A DNA stretch of 64,000 nucleotides from Planococcus maritimus. Lineage in GTDB: Bacteria; Bacillota; Bacilli; Bacillales_A; Planococcaceae. Positions within the stretch are counted from its first letter, which is position 1. The number at the start of each line of letters is the position of its first letter. The notes under the pieces were generated by a model. It was not told where the DNA came from. It was given only the letters and a program-made list of their open reading frames with translations, and searched no databases. The stretch spans positions 1,952,501 to 2,016,500 of the forward strand of contig NZ_CP016538.2 in the NCBI RefSeq assembly GCF_001687625.2. The letters run 5' to 3'. The position numbers and the translations under genes are program-made. Shown here piece by piece: positions 38,162-50,202 of this stretch.

Positions 38162-38823
38162 GAGATAACTCCTAGCCCCGCTTTTTTAATCGCCTGCAAC
38201 GCTTGTGCGCGGTCTTCTTTACCGAAGATGGCAGAACCGGCCACAAAGACGTTCGCCCCTGCTTCTGCGCATGGAACAATTGTTTCTTCGTTAATGCCGC
38301 CGTCGATTTGGATCTCGACCGACAAGCCTTTGTCGTTGATCAGCTGGGATAAGGCTGCAACTTTTGGGACGACTGAATGGATGAATTTCTGTCCGCCAAA
38401 GCCAGGGTTAACGGTCATGAACAGTACCAAGTCGATATCTTCCAAAACATGCTGAATCGTTTCGATGGGTGTATGTGGATTCAAGACAACACCCGGTTTC
38501 ACGCCGAACGAGCGAATCAATTGAATGGTACGGTGAAGATGCGGGCACGCTTCAACATGGACCGTAATATAATCCGCTCCAGCCTTGGCAAAATCCTCGA
38601 TATACCGGTCCGCATTTTCAATCATCAAATGGACATCAAGTGGAAGCTTTGTCAACGGGCGAAGCGCATCGACTACAATGGGCCCCATCGTAATGTTTGG
38701 AACGAAATGGCCGTCCATAACATCAATATGGATCCAATCCGCCCCAGCTTTCTCGACTTCCTGTACTTCTTGACCAAGCTTGGCAAAATCTGCTGCTAAA
38801 ATAGACGGTGCGATTTTAATCAT
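38158..38823 (-). CDS. rpe: Ribulose-phosphate 3-epimerase
   Basis: 221-residue TIM-barrel metalloenzyme interconverting ribulose-5-P and xylulose-5-P in the pentose phosphate pathway. [28 protein letters not shown] (31-44), VNPGFGGQ and QIDGGI are diagnostic. The ATG overlaps the rsgA end by eight bases. Confidence 0.98.
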   Translation of the reverse strand: MIKIAPSILAADFAKLGQEVQEVEKAGADWIHIDVMDGHFVPNITMGPIVVDALRPLTKLPLDVHLMIENADRYIEDFAKAGADYITVHVEACPHLHRTIQLIRSFGVKPGVVLNPHTPIETIQHVLEDIDLVLFMTVNPGFGGQKFIHSVVPKVAALSQLINDKGLSVEIQIDGGINEETIVPCAEAGANVFVAGSAIFGKEDRAQALQAIKKAGLGVIS

Positions 38824-39712
38824 GTGAATACCTCGGCTTTCGATTCATTATTTCTTCCAAAAATTTCAAATAATGCTTATAACGATACTCAGGAATATCC
38901 CCGGTTTCCACTGCTTTTTTGATGGCGCATTTCGGTTCATTTAAATGCAGGCATTCACGGAATTTACAACCTCCTGAACGTTCCTCCATTTCGGGGAAAC
39001 ATGCCGATAATTGCTCTTTATCCAGTTGTTCGAAATCAAAAGAACTGAACCCTGGAGTATCAGCAAGCAAGCCCCCGTTCACACTAATCAATTCGACGTG
39101 GCGCGTCGTATGCTTACCACGGTTTAAGGCTTGCGAAATGTCATCGGTCTTTAGCTTCAACGACGGCAAAATGGTATTCAGTAAAGTTGACTTGCCGACG
39201 CCCGATTGTCCGGCAAGAACACTCGTTTTGCCTTCAAGCACCGGCATTAGCCGTGCCTGCAAGCTCGGATCGTCGATAAACGATTCAATGACCTCGTAGC
39301 CGATTGTCCGGTACTCATCCGCATAACGGTCTAGCGCTGTTCGCTCTGATTCGGACATTAAATCGGTTTTTGTCAGGCAAATAACCGGTTGAATATCGAA
39401 CGATTCAACCGCTACGAGAAAACGGTCTAATAGCAATGGATGAAAATCAGGCTGCTTTGCTGAAAACACTAAAATTGCCTGGTCGATATTGGCGATTGGT
39501 GGACGCACTAGTTCGTTTTTGCGTTCTTCGATATCGAGTATCGTTCCTTCTCGGTCATTATCCGCTTTATACTCGACGAAATCCCCAACAAGCGGCGTGA
39601 TTTGGCGGTTGCGGAAAACACCCCGGCCACGGCATTGCACATAACGATGCCCGTCTTCATCCAATACATAATAGAATCCGCTCAAGGCTTTTCTGATCTG
39701 ACCTTTCGGCAT
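38816..39712 (-). CDS. rsgA: Small ribosomal subunit biogenesis GTPase RsgA
   Basis: 298-residue circularly permuted GTPase that checks 30S maturation. OB-fold N-terminus, G4 LTKTDL before G1 [11 protein letters not shown] (near 160-170) and G3 DTPGF, then a zinc-binding Cys/His tail ([19 protein letters not shown]). I chose [12 protein letters not shown] (AGGAG site) rather than an in-frame start eight codons upstream. Confidence 0.96.
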   Translation of the reverse strand: MPKGQIRKALSGFYYVLDEDGHRYVQCRGRGVFRNRQITPLVGDFVEYKADNDREGTILDIEERKNELVRPPIANIDQAILVFSAKQPDFHPLLLDRFLVAVESFDIQPVICLTKTDLMSESERTALDRYADEYRTIGYEVIESFIDDPSLQARLMPVLEGKTSVLAGQSGVGKSTLLNTILPSLKLKTDDISQALNRGKHTTRHVELISVNGGLLADTPGFSSFDFEQLDKEQLSACFPEMEERSGGCKFRECLHLNEPKCAIKKAVETGDIPEYRYKHYLKFLEEIMNRKPRYSHD

Positions 39713-39744
39713 AGCACCACTCCTTATCCCATACATATAATTGT

Positions 39745-41721
39745 TTAATCTGCGTCCTCATAACTCACAGTCTTTTCTAAGATGATTGTGGCGTCCCGAA
39801 CGATTCGGTAAGAAGCACTGCCGCCTTCAACGATTTGCATATCAAGCTGGTGATCAGTGGCTTCTGTAATGGTGAACTCCTCAACCGGCTCAACCATGCT
39901 TTGGTTCTGGTCTTCGATATAGACGCGAATCGTCTGCTCGACCGGCTCTTCACCTTCTTCTGCTGGTTCTGCCGGCTCATAAGGAATTTCAACCGTTTCG
40001 ACATAGGTCTTCACCGGCAGCTCTGCACTGCCCGATGATAAGACGACTTCAATCGTACTACCGACTTCAAGCATCTCGCCACCTGCGACATTTTGCGACA
40101 GCACCAATCCCGCTTCCACAGAATCCGACTCTTCTTCACGAACGATGCGGATATTGAACCCCGATGAACGGGCATATTCATTCAACTCTGCTTCCCCGTA
40201 ACCGCTTAAATCTTCTACTTCACGCAAGTCAGGTCCTTTACTGACGACAAATTCGACAGCTGTTTCACTGATAACGACTTCTGTTCCAGCTGCTGGGTTT
40301 TGGCTAAGGATGGTACCGGGCGGTTCATCGGAAAATTCCTCTCGCACATCCGGCGAGGCAAAATTTGTGCCTTCTAGCACCTGCTGTGCTTGTTCAAGCG
40401 AACTGCCGACAAAATCATCGAATTCAGCTGTTTCTTTGCCCTTGCTAATAAATAAGCTGATGCTTGATTCCAAATCACGCATTTTTCCAGCTTCGGGGAT
40501 GGTACGAATAACATGATTTTCTTCAACTTCTTCTGAAAACTGCTCGGATTCTTCCGCAACGACAAAACCAGCAGCGGTCAACTCTTCATGCGCGGCTTCT
40601 CTTTCCATTTCGGAAACATCCGGAACGGCTACTTGCTTTGGCTCAAACAATCCAGGAAACGCAAAAACAGTAATCAACCCAGCCAATACCAAAAAAGCGA
40701 CAATTGACAAAATAATTGGTGTTTTTTTACGTTTTTTCTTTTTAGCTGATTTTTTCGGTTCTTGTTTTTCTTCTTTGATAGGAAGCGCCATCGTCTTGGT
40801 CGCATCGGCTTGTTCGTAAGTACCCGAATCTTTGATGGCCGGCATTGCCCGGGTCTCCCCTTCATCTACAGGCACCGCAAATTTCGGTTCGCTCAGACGT
40901 TCTGGTGTCAAAGCTGTCGCAAGGTCTTGTGCCATTTCATCGGCTGATGCATAGCGATACTGCGGATTTTTGGCGGTTGCTTTCAACACGATATTTTCCA
41001 AGCTTTGCGGCAGGTCGGGAACGCTAGCCTTTAAAGAAGGCGTATCCGTCTGCAAATGCTTCAAAGCGATCGCTACAGCCGACTCCCCTGAAAACGGAAG
41101 CTTTCCTGTCAACAATTCATACATGACAATGCCCAGCGAGTAAATATCGGACTTTTTATTGGCCATGCCGCCTCTTGCCTGCTCTGGCGATAGGTAATGC
41201 ACGGTGCCGAGCACGGAATTGGTCTGCGTATAGGAAGTAGCGCTCAATGCCATGGCTATACCGAAATCAGAAATTTTAACATTGCCATCTTCATCGACCA
41301 GTACATTTTGCGGCTTGATATCCCGGTGGACGATATGATTGTGATGGGCATGTGCGAGAGCCGAGGCCAATTGCGACATGATTTCCACTGCACGTTCCGG
41401 TTCGACTGGGGAATGTTTAATGATATATTCCTTCAATGTATCGCCCGGTACATATTCCATAACGAGATATGGCAAGTCATTGTCTTCCCCAACATCGAAA
41501 ATACTGACGATGTTCGGGTGCCCAAGGCTTGTCGAGGACAATGCCTCACGTTTAAAGCGGCGCCGCAATTCTTCTTCATTGTTGAAGTCATAGCGCAGCA
41601 CTTTAATGGCGACATCACGATCTAGGATCATATCATGTGCTAAATAGACATTGGACATGCCTCCGCTGCCGATCGCTTCAAGTACTTTATAGCGGCCATT
41701 GATTCGTTTTCCGATTAACAT
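39745..41721 (-). CDS. prkC: PASTA-domain Ser/Thr protein kinase PrkC
   Basis: 658-residue membrane kinase that senses peptidoglycan fragments. The cytosolic kinase has glycine loop GSGGMSNV (18-25), Lys40, HRDIKPQN (132-139) and DFG (152-154). A basic juxtamembrane stretch (KKSAKKKKRKK) leads to one transmembrane helix (334-355). Outside are three PASTA repeats (about 365-575) and a C-terminal Ig-like tail. The gene follows prpC by two bases; the phosphatase reverses its action. Confidence 0.97.
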   Translation of the reverse strand: MLIGKRINGRYKVLEAIGSGGMSNVYLAHDMILDRDVAIKVLRYDFNNEEELRRRFKREALSSTSLGHPNIVSIFDVGEDNDLPYLVMEYVPGDTLKEYIIKHSPVEPERAVEIMSQLASALAHAHHNHIVHRDIKPQNVLVDEDGNVKISDFGIAMALSATSYTQTNSVLGTVHYLSPEQARGGMANKKSDIYSLGIVMYELLTGKLPFSGESAVAIALKHLQTDTPSLKASVPDLPQSLENIVLKATAKNPQYRYASADEMAQDLATALTPERLSEPKFAVPVDEGETRAMPAIKDSGTYEQADATKTMALPIKEEKQEPKKSAKKKKRKKTPIILSIVAFLVLAGLITVFAFPGLFEPKQVAVPDVSEMEREAAHEELTAAGFVVAEESEQFSEEVEENHVIRTIPEAGKMRDLESSISLFISKGKETAEFDDFVGSSLEQAQQVLEGTNFASPDVREEFSDEPPGTILSQNPAAGTEVVISETAVEFVVSKGPDLREVEDLSGYGEAELNEYARSSGFNIRIVREEESDSVEAGLVLSQNVAGGEMLEVGSTIEVVLSSGSAELPVKTYVETVEIPYEPAEPAEEGEEPVEQTIRVYIEDQNQSMVEPVEEFTITEATDHQLDMQIVEGGSASYRIVRDATIILEKTVSYEDAD

Positions 41722-41723
41722 CG

Positions 41724-42473
41724 CTACACCTCCTCACCAAGCGCCGTCAACAATACGAATGAAATATTGTCTTCACCGCCGAGGTCATTGGCCAGCGCGA
41801 CCATAGCTTTGCCTTTTTGAGACAAAGAAGCTTTGGAACGGACGATTGACGAAATGTCCCGTTCACTCAATTTATTGCTGAGACCATCCGTACATACCAG
41901 AAAATAAGAAATGCCGGCAAGCGAAAAATGATGCATTTCCCGTTCGATATCCGGCTCTGTCCCCAAAGAGCGCAGAATCCAGTTTTTCTTGGGATGATCC
42001 TCTGCCTGCTCTTGTGTGATTTCGCCATTATCGACCAAGACGTTGACATAGGAATGGTCACGGGTCACTTGAGCCATCGATTCTCCAATCATATAGGCAC
42101 GGCTATCGCCGATATGGCATAACACGCAATCTTCTCCTTCGATTAATGCGGCAATCAAAGTGGTGCCCATGCCCTTGCATTCGCGATGGGTGATGGAATG
42201 CTCGTAAACAGCTCGGTTTACCTGCAACACTTGTTCAGACAACCAAGCTGTTTTCTCGTCTGCTGAACGAAATTGTTCAGCGTTGGCATCCATGAATCTG
42301 GCACCGAGTTCATCGACTGTCATTCGACTCGCGACATCGCCAGCATTATGGCCGCCCATGCCATCTGCGACGAGGACGAGCAACAATCCATCGGAACGTC
42401 TATGCACAGCGACGCGGTCTTCATTGATTTCTCTTTTTCTACCGGTATCGCTTTCAATTACATACTGCAACAA
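41724..42473 (-). CDS. prpC: PP2C-type protein phosphatase PrpC
   Basis: 249-residue metal-dependent Ser/Thr phosphatase paired with PrkC. Motifs REINEDRV (14-21), LVADGMGGHNAGDVAS (34-49), CHIGDSRAY and VCTDGLSN, GGEDNISFVLL supply the metal-binding Asp residues. The gene starts 18 bases after rsmB. Confidence 0.97.
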   Translation of the reverse strand: MLQYVIESDTGRKREINEDRVAVHRRSDGLLLVLVADGMGGHNAGDVASRMTVDELGARFMDANAEQFRSADEKTAWLSEQVLQVNRAVYEHSITHRECKGMGTTLIAALIEGEDCVLCHIGDSRAYMIGESMAQVTRDHSYVNVLVDNGEITQEQAEDHPKKNWILRSLGTEPDIEREMHHFSLAGISYFLVCTDGLSNKLSERDISSIVRSKASLSQKGKAMVALANDLGGEDNISFVLLTALGEEV

Positions 42474-42491
42474 TAGTGGACACCCCGCTTT

Positions 42492-43847
42492 TTAGCTTTC
42501 GGCACGTATGCCGTCGATTTTTCTAAAGCTTGCGATAAAAAATCCATCACTCCCGAAATCCTGCGGGAATACTTGGACCAGTCCTTGCCCTTTGCTTTTG
42601 AATGCTTTAGGCAAATCAGCTGGAATTTGTTCCATTTCTGGATGAGTATTCATGAATTTCTCAGCAGTTCCACGATTTTCTTCGGTATCAATGGTGCACG
42701 TACTATAAACTAGAATGCCTCCTGGCTTCAATAGTTTCACCGCTTCATCGAGCAGCGACAATTGAATCGTCTGCAATCGCTCGAAATCATCCGGTGTTTT
42801 TGTGTATTTGATATCCGGCTTGCGCTTGATGACACCAAGGCCGCTGCACGGTGCATCCACTAAAACGCGGTCGAAACTTTCCAAACCGAAACGCTCACTG
42901 CTTTCGCGCCCGTCACCGACTGTGGTGTCGATAATTTGATGGCCTAGGCGCTTAGCTGTTTCTTCAATCAGTTTGACTTTGTGAGCGTGCAAGTCCATCG
43001 CTAGCACCGTGCCTCGTCCTTCTAGTTTTTCAGCAATATGGGTCGTCTTTCCACCAGGTGCCGCACACATATCTAAGACCTTCATGCCCGGTTCGATTTG
43101 CAGCGCATAAGCCGGAAGCATCGAACTTTCATCTTGTATGGTAATAAAGCCTTTTTCAAACGTCTGTGTGCGCACTGGCTGTCCGCCTGTAACGATCAGG
43201 CATTCCGGAATAATTTTACTCGGTTCGGCACTGAGCCCTTCTGATTCGAGCATTTCAATGACTTGTTCTGGCGTCGCCTGGACGGTATTGACACGCACTG
43301 TCTGAAGCGGTGCTTTATTGTTTTCGAGCGCCATTTCACGGGCTGTCTGCATTCCGAATTGTTCAGACCAACGCTTGATCATCCATTCCGGGTGGCTTGT
43401 TTCGATGGATATTTTCTTAATTGGATCTGCAATTTCATTAAATGAACGCACGCCTTGTCGCTGAACGGAGCGCAAAATGCCGTTGACGACCGACCCAATG
43501 CCGCCATGCCCGCGCCGTTTGGCAATTTCTACGGCTTCGTTGATGACAGCGTGGAACGGGATACGGTCCAAATAGACGATTTGGTAGAGCGATAAGCGCA
43601 AAAGCGTCCGTACCCATGGATCGAGCTTTCCTTTAATATACGGTTCTAAATAATAATCCAAGGTCATTTGATGTTGCAGCGTACCGTATGTGATTTCCGT
43701 CAGCAAACCTTTATTTTTCGCGGAAATGCCATAGCTGTCCATCGTTGTATTCAGTAGGAGGTTGCTGTATGCCTGTTTGTTTTCCACAGCATAGAGAATC
43801 GACAATGCTGCATCTCTCACATTGCCGTGGATTTTCTTGTTTTTCAT
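42492..43847 (-). CDS. rsmB: 16S rRNA (cytosine-967-C5)-methyltransferase RsmB
   Basis: 451-residue enzyme with an N-terminal NusB-like domain (1-140) and a C-terminal Rossmann methyltransferase domain. SAM motif [14 protein letters not shown] near residue 255, [16 protein letters not shown] with the release cysteine and [11 protein letters not shown] with the catalytic cysteine are visible. Overlaps fmt by ATGA. Confidence 0.97.
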   Translation of the reverse strand: MKNKKIHGNVRDAALSILYAVENKQAYSNLLLNTTMDSYGISAKNKGLLTEITYGTLQHQMTLDYYLEPYIKGKLDPWVRTLLRLSLYQIVYLDRIPFHAVINEAVEIAKRRGHGGIGSVVNGILRSVQRQGVRSFNEIADPIKKISIETSHPEWMIKRWSEQFGMQTAREMALENNKAPLQTVRVNTVQATPEQVIEMLESEGLSAEPSKIIPECLIVTGGQPVRTQTFEKGFITIQDESSMLPAYALQIEPGMKVLDMCAAPGGKTTHIAEKLEGRGTVLAMDLHAHKVKLIEETAKRLGHQIIDTTVGDGRESSERFGLESFDRVLVDAPCSGLGVIKRKPDIKYTKTPDDFERLQTIQLSLLDEAVKLLKPGGILVYSTCTIDTEENRGTAEKFMNTHPEMEQIPADLPKAFKSKGQGLVQVFPQDFGSDGFFIASFRKIDGIRAES

Positions 43848-44776
43848 TCGAATCGATCTCCTACCTGTAATTTCGGGCCGCGCAAATAATCTTCAGCCGT
43901 CATGCGTTTTTTTCCAGCAGGTTGCAATTCCTTGATGGCAAGTGTCCCGTCACCAGTCTGAACAATGATGGCGTCTTTTGCTAGTTCGACAATTACACCC
44001 GGTGCTCCGCCTTTTTGGCTGTCAGAGATTTCTGACCACCATACTTTGATATTGGCGCCGTCAAACGTTGTGAATGCGACTGGCCATGGGTGCAAGCCGC
44101 GCACTTGGTTATAGATTTCATATGCGGATTTGTCCCAGTCAATGCGTTCTTGTTCTCTTGAAATATTGCGGGCAAACGTGACGCGCTCTTCGTCTTGCGG
44201 AATCCGTGGATTGGTGCCATCAATAATCGATGGCAAAGTCTCTTTCAACAAATCCATTCCCGCTGTACTCAGTTTTTCGAACATACTTCCCGTATGATCT
44301 GTATCTTCGATCGGCACAGTCGTTTGCGAGATAATATCTCCCGCATCCAAGCGGTCGACCATATACATGATCGTGACACCGGTTTCTTTTTTTCCGTCGA
44401 TAATCGCTTGATGAATCGGCGCGCCGCCGCGGTATTCCGGAAGCAGCGAGGCGTGCACATTAATCGCGCCAAGTGTTGGGGCTTCGAGTATGGCGGTCGG
44501 CAAAATCTGCCCAAAAGCCGCCGTCACGATCAAATCCGGCTCAAGGTCAAGAATTTTTTGTGCCTGCTCAGGGTCTTTTAGTTTTTCCGGCTGATAGATT
44601 GGCAAGCCCAGTTCTAGCGCCTGTTCTTTCACCGGTGTCGGCGTTAGGATTTTCTTCCGGCCAACAGGGCGGTCAGGCTGTGTCACAACCGATACAATTG
44701 TATGCCCTTCTTCGACGAGCATTTTCAGAATAGGAGCCGAAAATGCCGGCGTCCCCATGAATACGATTTTGGTCAA
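43844..44776 (-). CDS. fmt: Methionyl-tRNA formyltransferase
   Basis: 310-residue enzyme that formylates initiator Met-tRNA with 10-formyl-THF. [12 protein letters not shown] at the start, [17 protein letters not shown] near 105-121 (catalytic Asn/His and the SLLP signature) and a C-terminal OB-like domain. Overlaps def upstream and rsmB downstream by ATGA; def removes the formyl group it adds. Confidence 0.98.
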   Translation of the reverse strand: MTKIVFMGTPAFSAPILKMLVEEGHTIVSVVTQPDRPVGRKKILTPTPVKEQALELGLPIYQPEKLKDPEQAQKILDLEPDLIVTAAFGQILPTAILEAPTLGAINVHASLLPEYRGGAPIHQAIIDGKKETGVTIMYMVDRLDAGDIISQTTVPIEDTDHTGSMFEKLSTAGMDLLKETLPSIIDGTNPRIPQDEERVTFARNISREQERIDWDKSAYEIYNQVRGLHPWPVAFTTFDGANIKVWWSEISDSQKGGAPGVIVELAKDAIIVQTGDGTLAIKELQPAGKKRMTAEDYLRGPKLQVGDRFE

Positions 44777-45279
44777 AGCACATCCTCCTCTTCTTGCTGG
44801 CGGATCAGTTCATCCAATTCTTCCTGGGTCACGTATTTGTCGATTTTGCTCGTGAATAACACACCGTCCAAATGATCCATTTCATGGAGAATGGCACGTG
44901 CTTCATAACCTTCCGCTTCTAGTTCGTACCATGAACCATCGCGTTCTTGCGCTTTGATCTTGATCCGGCCGTGGCGTTCCACTTCACCGAATATGCCTGG
45001 AAAGCTCAAGCAGCCTTCGATATCCGTTTCCGTTCCTTCGAATAACGCCAGTTCCGGGTTGATCATTTCAATCGGTTCTTGCCCTTCCTGAAAATCGACG
45101 ATTGCTACTCTCAACGAGACTCCTACTTGCGGCGCGGCAATGCCGACACCGTCTGCTTCAATCATCGTATCGTGCATATCGTCCAGTAGAACAGCAAGCT
45201 CACGGTCGAATTCAGTGACCTTCTTGCACGCTGTTTCCAATACTTCGTTCGGATGTTTCACTATTTCACGGATTGCCAT
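44773..45279 (-). CDS. def: Peptide deformylase
   Basis: 168-residue metallopeptidase that removes N-formyl from nascent proteins. The three motifs are [10 protein letters not shown] (45-54), EGCLSFPG (Cys ligand, near 88-95) and [11 protein letters not shown] (HExxH, near 131-141). Short type 1 form. Starts 18 bases after priA, translationally linked to fmt. Confidence 0.98.
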   Translation of the reverse strand: MAIREIVKHPNEVLETACKKVTEFDRELAVLLDDMHDTMIEADGVGIAAPQVGVSLRVAIVDFQEGQEPIEMINPELALFEGTETDIEGCLSFPGIFGEVERHGRIKIKAQERDGSWYELEAEGYEARAILHEMDHLDGVLFTSKIDKYVTQEELDELIRQQEEEDVL

Positions 45280-45297
45280 TATGATTCCTCTTTTCTC

Positions 45298-47694
45298 TTA
45301 CATGACTGCGGTCGGATTCATGTCGATGGACAAGGTCGCCCCCGTTTTAATCCAGTCGCTGCGGTAAATTTTAATTAATTGCTGCAGCACTTCAGCCAGC
45401 TTCGGTTCTTTTTTGTATTTTATCAAACATTGATAGCGATATCTATTGTTCACGCGGGCGATGAGCGAAGCGGATGGCCCGATAATGATGGTTTTAGGCG
45501 ATAAGCGGTGACGCAAGTATTCGGTCATTTGCTCCGCATAGCCCGATACCGTCATCAAGTCCTCGTGGGTGAACTGGATATTGACGACATAATAATAAGG
45601 CGGGTAGCCGCTCGCACGCCGCATGGCCATTTCCTGCTCATAAAACGGCACGTATAATTGGTCTTTTGCGAGTGTAATGGCGTAATGCTCCGGCGTATAG
45701 GTCTGTACATAGACTTCGCCCGGCAGCACGTCGCGTCCTGCGCGCCCGCTCACTTGCGTTAGCAATTGGTATGTCTTTTCCGCTGCGCGAAAATCGGGCA
45801 AATGCAAAGTCGTATCCGCCGACAAAACGCCGACTAAGGTGATGTTCGGAAAATCCAGGCCTTTGGCAATCATTTGCGTGCCGAGCAGTATATCGGCCTT
45901 GCCTTCGCCAAACGCTGACAGGATTTTTTCATGTGCCCCTTTATTGCGGGTCGTATCGACATCCATCCGCAAGACGCGGGCATCCGGAACAAGCTTTGCG
46001 AGTTCTTCTTCTACTTTTTGAGTTCCTGTTCCGAAAAAGCGGATATGGTCACTTTCACATTCCGGACAAGTCGTCGGCACAGGTTCATCATAGCCGCAAT
46101 AATGGCATTTCATCCGTTCGCTCGCCCGGTGATAAGTCAGGGAGATGTCGCAATTCGGACATTGCAACACCGTTCCGCAATCTCGGCATAAGACAAACGA
46201 TGAGTAGCCGCGTTTGTTCAAGAACAACACCACTTGCTCTTTTCGTGCAAGGCGTTCGCGTATCGCTTCCGCCAATTCCACCGAAAACATGGACCGGTTG
46301 CCGGTCCGCAATTCTTCGCGCATATCCACAATATGGACTTCCGGCAATGGCTGGTTTTTCGCGCGGTTTTTCAGTGCCAGCAATTCATAGACTCCTTTTT
46401 TTGCACGCGCAAAAGATTCCAAAGAAGGCGTCGCACTGCCGAGTATGACCGGGCATTGATGTTGCTGGCTGCGCCAAATGGCCACATCCCGTGCATGATA
46501 ACGGGGCGAATCATCTTGTTTATAGCTCGACTCATGCTCTTCATCGAGGATGATCAAGCCAAGATTTTGAAACGGCGCAAAAATCGCCGAACGCGCCCCT
46601 ACGACTACTTTTACTTCGGCGCGCTGGATTTTCCGCCATTCATCGTATTTTTCCCCTGCCGATAAGCCACTGTGGAGCACGGCGACTAAATCACCGAAGC
46701 GCTCTTTAAAGCGGATCGTCATCTGCGGGGTTAGGGAGATTTCTGGAACGAGCATAATCGCCTCTTTGCCTTCTTCAAGCACCTCGGCGATCGTCTGCAA
46801 ATAGATCTCTGTTTTGCCACTGCCGGTAATGCCGTGAAGCAAAAAGGTTTTTTCGGTATTCAGCGAAGAGCGGATGGCGTCGAATGCCGTTTGTTGCTCA
46901 TCTGTTAAAGCCAAGGCGTACTTTTGGTCAATCGTTGTTAACAAGGACGGATCTCGATACGATTCCATCGATGAGAAATGAAGCATTCCTTTTTCCGCGA
47001 GCGCATTAATGGTCGGAAGCGACACCCCTGCCAATTTCTGCAGCTGGGAAGATTCAAACGTCTGCCCTGGGTGTTTCAGCAAAAATTCTTGCAACTTTAA
47101 TTGCTGCTTGGCATTCGCCCTGATGGAAATATTTTCTATATCATCTAAAGAATCTGTAATGTGGACCATACGCACTTTTTTCACGCCGGTTTTCTGCTGG
47201 ATATTGGTATCCGCCACCACTGTGCCTTTATCCATTTCTTTTTTCATCAGGCCGTAGACTTCTTCTGCTTCCTGGGCGCGGACAAAATCGCGTGTGCCAA
47301 AATATGGATGCAATTCCTTCGGCAGTTCTTCAATAGCAGCGTTCAACACAAAGCGTTTCTCATATTTGGCGCGCAATGCTGCCGGTACCATAACCTGCAA
47401 GGCATCGATTTCAAAGCAGACAGTCTGGCGTTTCATCCATTGCGCAAGTTCGAGCATTTCACGATTCAATACCGGCACGACGTCCATCAATTCATGGATC
47501 GGCTTGAGCCGTTTCGGGTCAAATTCGGATGTTTCTTTAATTTGTGTAATAAATCCGAGTACTTTGCGGTTGCCAAAAGGCACTTTTACGCGCATACCCG
47601 GCTCTGTAAGCGCCTGGAATTTTTCCGGCACTGCATAGTCAAACGGCCGGTCGATCGGATGTGCGGCAACATCGACGATGACTTCCGCAATCAT
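45298..47694 (-). CDS. priA: Primosomal replication restart helicase PriA
   Basis: 798-residue SF2 helicase that reloads the replisome at stalled forks. N-terminal 3'-OH DNA-binding domain (1-105), Walker A HGITGSGKTEIY near residue 288, LDEEHESSYKQ box, a zinc insert with eight cysteines (CRDCGTVLQCPNC, CHYCGY, CPECESD), and helicase C motifs LLGTQMIAKGLDFPN. Overlaps coaBC by ATGA. Confidence 0.97.
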   Translation of the reverse strand: MIAEVIVDVAAHPIDRPFDYAVPEKFQALTEPGMRVKVPFGNRKVLGFITQIKETSEFDPKRLKPIHELMDVVPVLNREMLELAQWMKRQTVCFEIDALQVMVPAALRAKYEKRFVLNAAIEELPKELHPYFGTRDFVRAQEAEEVYGLMKKEMDKGTVVADTNIQQKTGVKKVRMVHITDSLDDIENISIRANAKQQLKLQEFLLKHPGQTFESSQLQKLAGVSLPTINALAEKGMLHFSSMESYRDPSLLTTIDQKYALALTDEQQTAFDAIRSSLNTEKTFLLHGITGSGKTEIYLQTIAEVLEEGKEAIMLVPEISLTPQMTIRFKERFGDLVAVLHSGLSAGEKYDEWRKIQRAEVKVVVGARSAIFAPFQNLGLIILDEEHESSYKQDDSPRYHARDVAIWRSQQHQCPVILGSATPSLESFARAKKGVYELLALKNRAKNQPLPEVHIVDMREELRTGNRSMFSVELAEAIRERLARKEQVVLFLNKRGYSSFVLCRDCGTVLQCPNCDISLTYHRASERMKCHYCGYDEPVPTTCPECESDHIRFFGTGTQKVEEELAKLVPDARVLRMDVDTTRNKGAHEKILSAFGEGKADILLGTQMIAKGLDFPNITLVGVLSADTTLHLPDFRAAEKTYQLLTQVSGRAGRDVLPGEVYVQTYTPEHYAITLAKDQLYVPFYEQEMAMRRASGYPPYYYVVNIQFTHEDLMTVSGYAEQMTEYLRHRLSPKTIIIGPSASLIARVNNRYRYQCLIKYKKEPKLAEVLQQLIKIYRSDWIKTGATLSIDMNPTAVM

Positions 47695-48890
47695 TTTGCA
47701 AATTCCTTATCGGTGATCAAGGTCAATAATTCAAGCGCGAGCTCTTTTTTCGGCATGACCGGGAAGGTTTGTTCGAATTCCCCGCGGCCGTATAGCGTCA
47801 CCGCATTCGTGTCATGATCAAAGCCTGCTTGGTCTGCACTAACGTCATTGGCGATGATGTAATCGGCGTTTTTTCGCTCGAGCTTCGCTTTGGCGTATTG
47901 CGCTACGTGGTCGGTCTCTGCCGCGAAGCCGACCAGGATTTGGCGATCTTTCAGTTGGCCGAGCTGTTGCAGGATGTCTGTCGTGCGTTCCAGCTCAAGA
48001 ACCGAATTGCCTTCTTTTTTCTTGACCTTCTGCCCGGCAATAGCCGACGGGCGATAATCTGCGACAGCAGCCGTTTTCACGACCATATCTGCGCTGTCGT
48101 ATTCACTCAGCACTGCTTCTAGCATCTGCTGGGCACTTTCCACTTGGATGCGCTGGACGCCATTTGGAACGGGCAAGGAAACTGGCCCGCTGATCAAAAT
48201 GGTGTCAGCGCCGAGTTCCGCTGCCGCTTGTGCCATGGCATAGCCCATTTTGCCGCTCGAAAAGTTTGTTAAAAACCTCACCGGGTCAATCCGTTCGCGC
48301 GTCGGCCCTGCCGTCACGACGACTTTCTTGCCTTTTAGCGGTTTGTTTTTCGTGAAATGTCCGGCCACCAGTTCCGTAATTTTTTCCGGTTCCTCTAAAC
48401 GCCCTTTGCCGACGTAACCGCAAGCCAAAAAGCCTTCAGACGGCTCAATGAAACGGATGCCATCGTGATGAAGCCGGTCGATATTGCGTTTGACTGCCGG
48501 ATGATCATACATATGGACATTCATTGCAGGCGCAACCCAAATTGGCGCAGTCGTCGCAAGCAGGACGGTCGATACCATATCATCTCCTAAGCCATTCGCC
48601 ATTTTTGCGATCATGTTAGCGGTCGCGGGTGCAACGATGACGAGATCTGCCCAGTCCGCCAAATCGATATGGGCGATGACGGAAGAATCTTTCTCATCGA
48701 AAGTGTCAAAATAAACATCGTTTCTGGACATCACCTGAAACGACAAAGGCTGGACAAATTGCCTTGCCGATTCTGTCATGATGACTTTCACGTCCGCCCC
48801 TGCCTGGGACAATTTGCTGACGAGGGCGACCGCTTTGTAGACAGCGATTCCGCCGCTTACACATAATAGGATTTTTCGATTTGCCAACAC
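47691..48890 (-). CDS. coaBC: Phosphopantothenoylcysteine synthetase/decarboxylase CoaBC
   Basis: 399-residue bifunctional enzyme of coenzyme A synthesis. The N-terminal flavin decarboxylase (CoaC) shows CVSGGIAVYKA (10-20), APATANMIAKMANGLGDD and APAMNVHM; the C-terminal CTP-dependent synthetase (CoaB) shows VTAGPTRERIDPVRFLTN and SGKMGYAMAQAA. GTG start with AAGGGTG at 7 bases. CoA feeds the ACP and fatty-acid genes elsewhere in the window. Confidence 0.96.
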   Translation of the reverse strand: MLANRKILLCVSGGIAVYKAVALVSKLSQAGADVKVIMTESARQFVQPLSFQVMSRNDVYFDTFDEKDSSVIAHIDLADWADLVIVAPATANMIAKMANGLGDDMVSTVLLATTAPIWVAPAMNVHMYDHPAVKRNIDRLHHDGIRFIEPSEGFLACGYVGKGRLEEPEKITELVAGHFTKNKPLKGKKVVVTAGPTRERIDPVRFLTNFSSGKMGYAMAQAAAELGADTILISGPVSLPVPNGVQRIQVESAQQMLEAVLSEYDSADMVVKTAAVADYRPSAIAGQKVKKKEGNSVLELERTTDILQQLGQLKDRQILVGFAAETDHVAQYAKAKLERKNADYIIANDVSADQAGFDHDTNAVTLYGRGEFEQTFPVMPKKELALELLTLITDKEFAK

Positions 48891-48907
48891 CGTAAAACAC
48901 CCTTTCT

Positions 48908-48946
48908 AAACAACAAACTCCCAAAGAACAGGTTCGCTCTGGGAGT
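48908..48946 (-). terminator. Possible terminator or attenuator after rpoZ
   Basis: On the minus strand ACTCCCA pairs with TGGGAGT around a 16-base loop that may pair further (GAAC/GTTC), followed by TTGTTGTTT. It sits between rpoZ and coaBC. Confidence 0.6.
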
Positions 48947-48965
48947 CGTTAATTGAGATCATAAG

Positions 48966-49189
48966 TTAAATTTCGTCTTCGTAAATCGCGGATGCATCTT
49001 GCTGGACTGGCGTCAATACGCCTTCTGCAATCTCTTCAAGCGCTTTTCCAACCGCTTTATGAGATGTATAGGAAGCCAGTTTCTCATCGCCATGTTCGTG
49101 TAATTGGCGGGCTCTCTTGGAAGCCAAAGCTACCAACGAGTATTTTGAATCAATGCGGCTTTTTAGTTTATCAACGGATGGGTATAACA

Positions 49190-49190
<1 letters not shown>
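48966..49190 (-). CDS. rpoZ: DNA-directed RNA polymerase omega subunit
   Basis: 74-residue omega, which helps fold beta-prime. MLYPSVDKLKSRIDSKYSLVALASKRAR in pieces is diagnostic, with KAVGKALEEI near residue 50. ATG shares one base with the gmk stop (TGATG) and has an AGGAG site. A longer open frame through gmk is not the gene. Confidence 0.96.
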
Positions 49191-50080
<890 letters not shown>

Positions 50081-50137
50081 CTTCCTCACCGCCATCGATG
50101 CTCAAGTTATATGTTCTCGCTTAAAACTAACTGTCTT

Positions 50138-50143
50138 ATTATA
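50138..50143 (-). promoter_or_regulatory. Extended -10 promoter of remA-gmk-rpoZ
   Basis: On the minus strand TGATATAAT: TATAAT with a TGn extension, 58 bases before remA. The -35 is weak. Confidence 0.55.
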
Positions 50144-50202
50144 TCATATTCTTCCGTGAAAATGATAAGATGGAACAAAACGATTTGAAAGAGGGATTTT
50201 TC

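Noticed and set aside
47161-47817. 218-codon plus-strand frame opposite priA and coaBC
   Set aside because: Shadow frame over two intact essential genes with no start signal.
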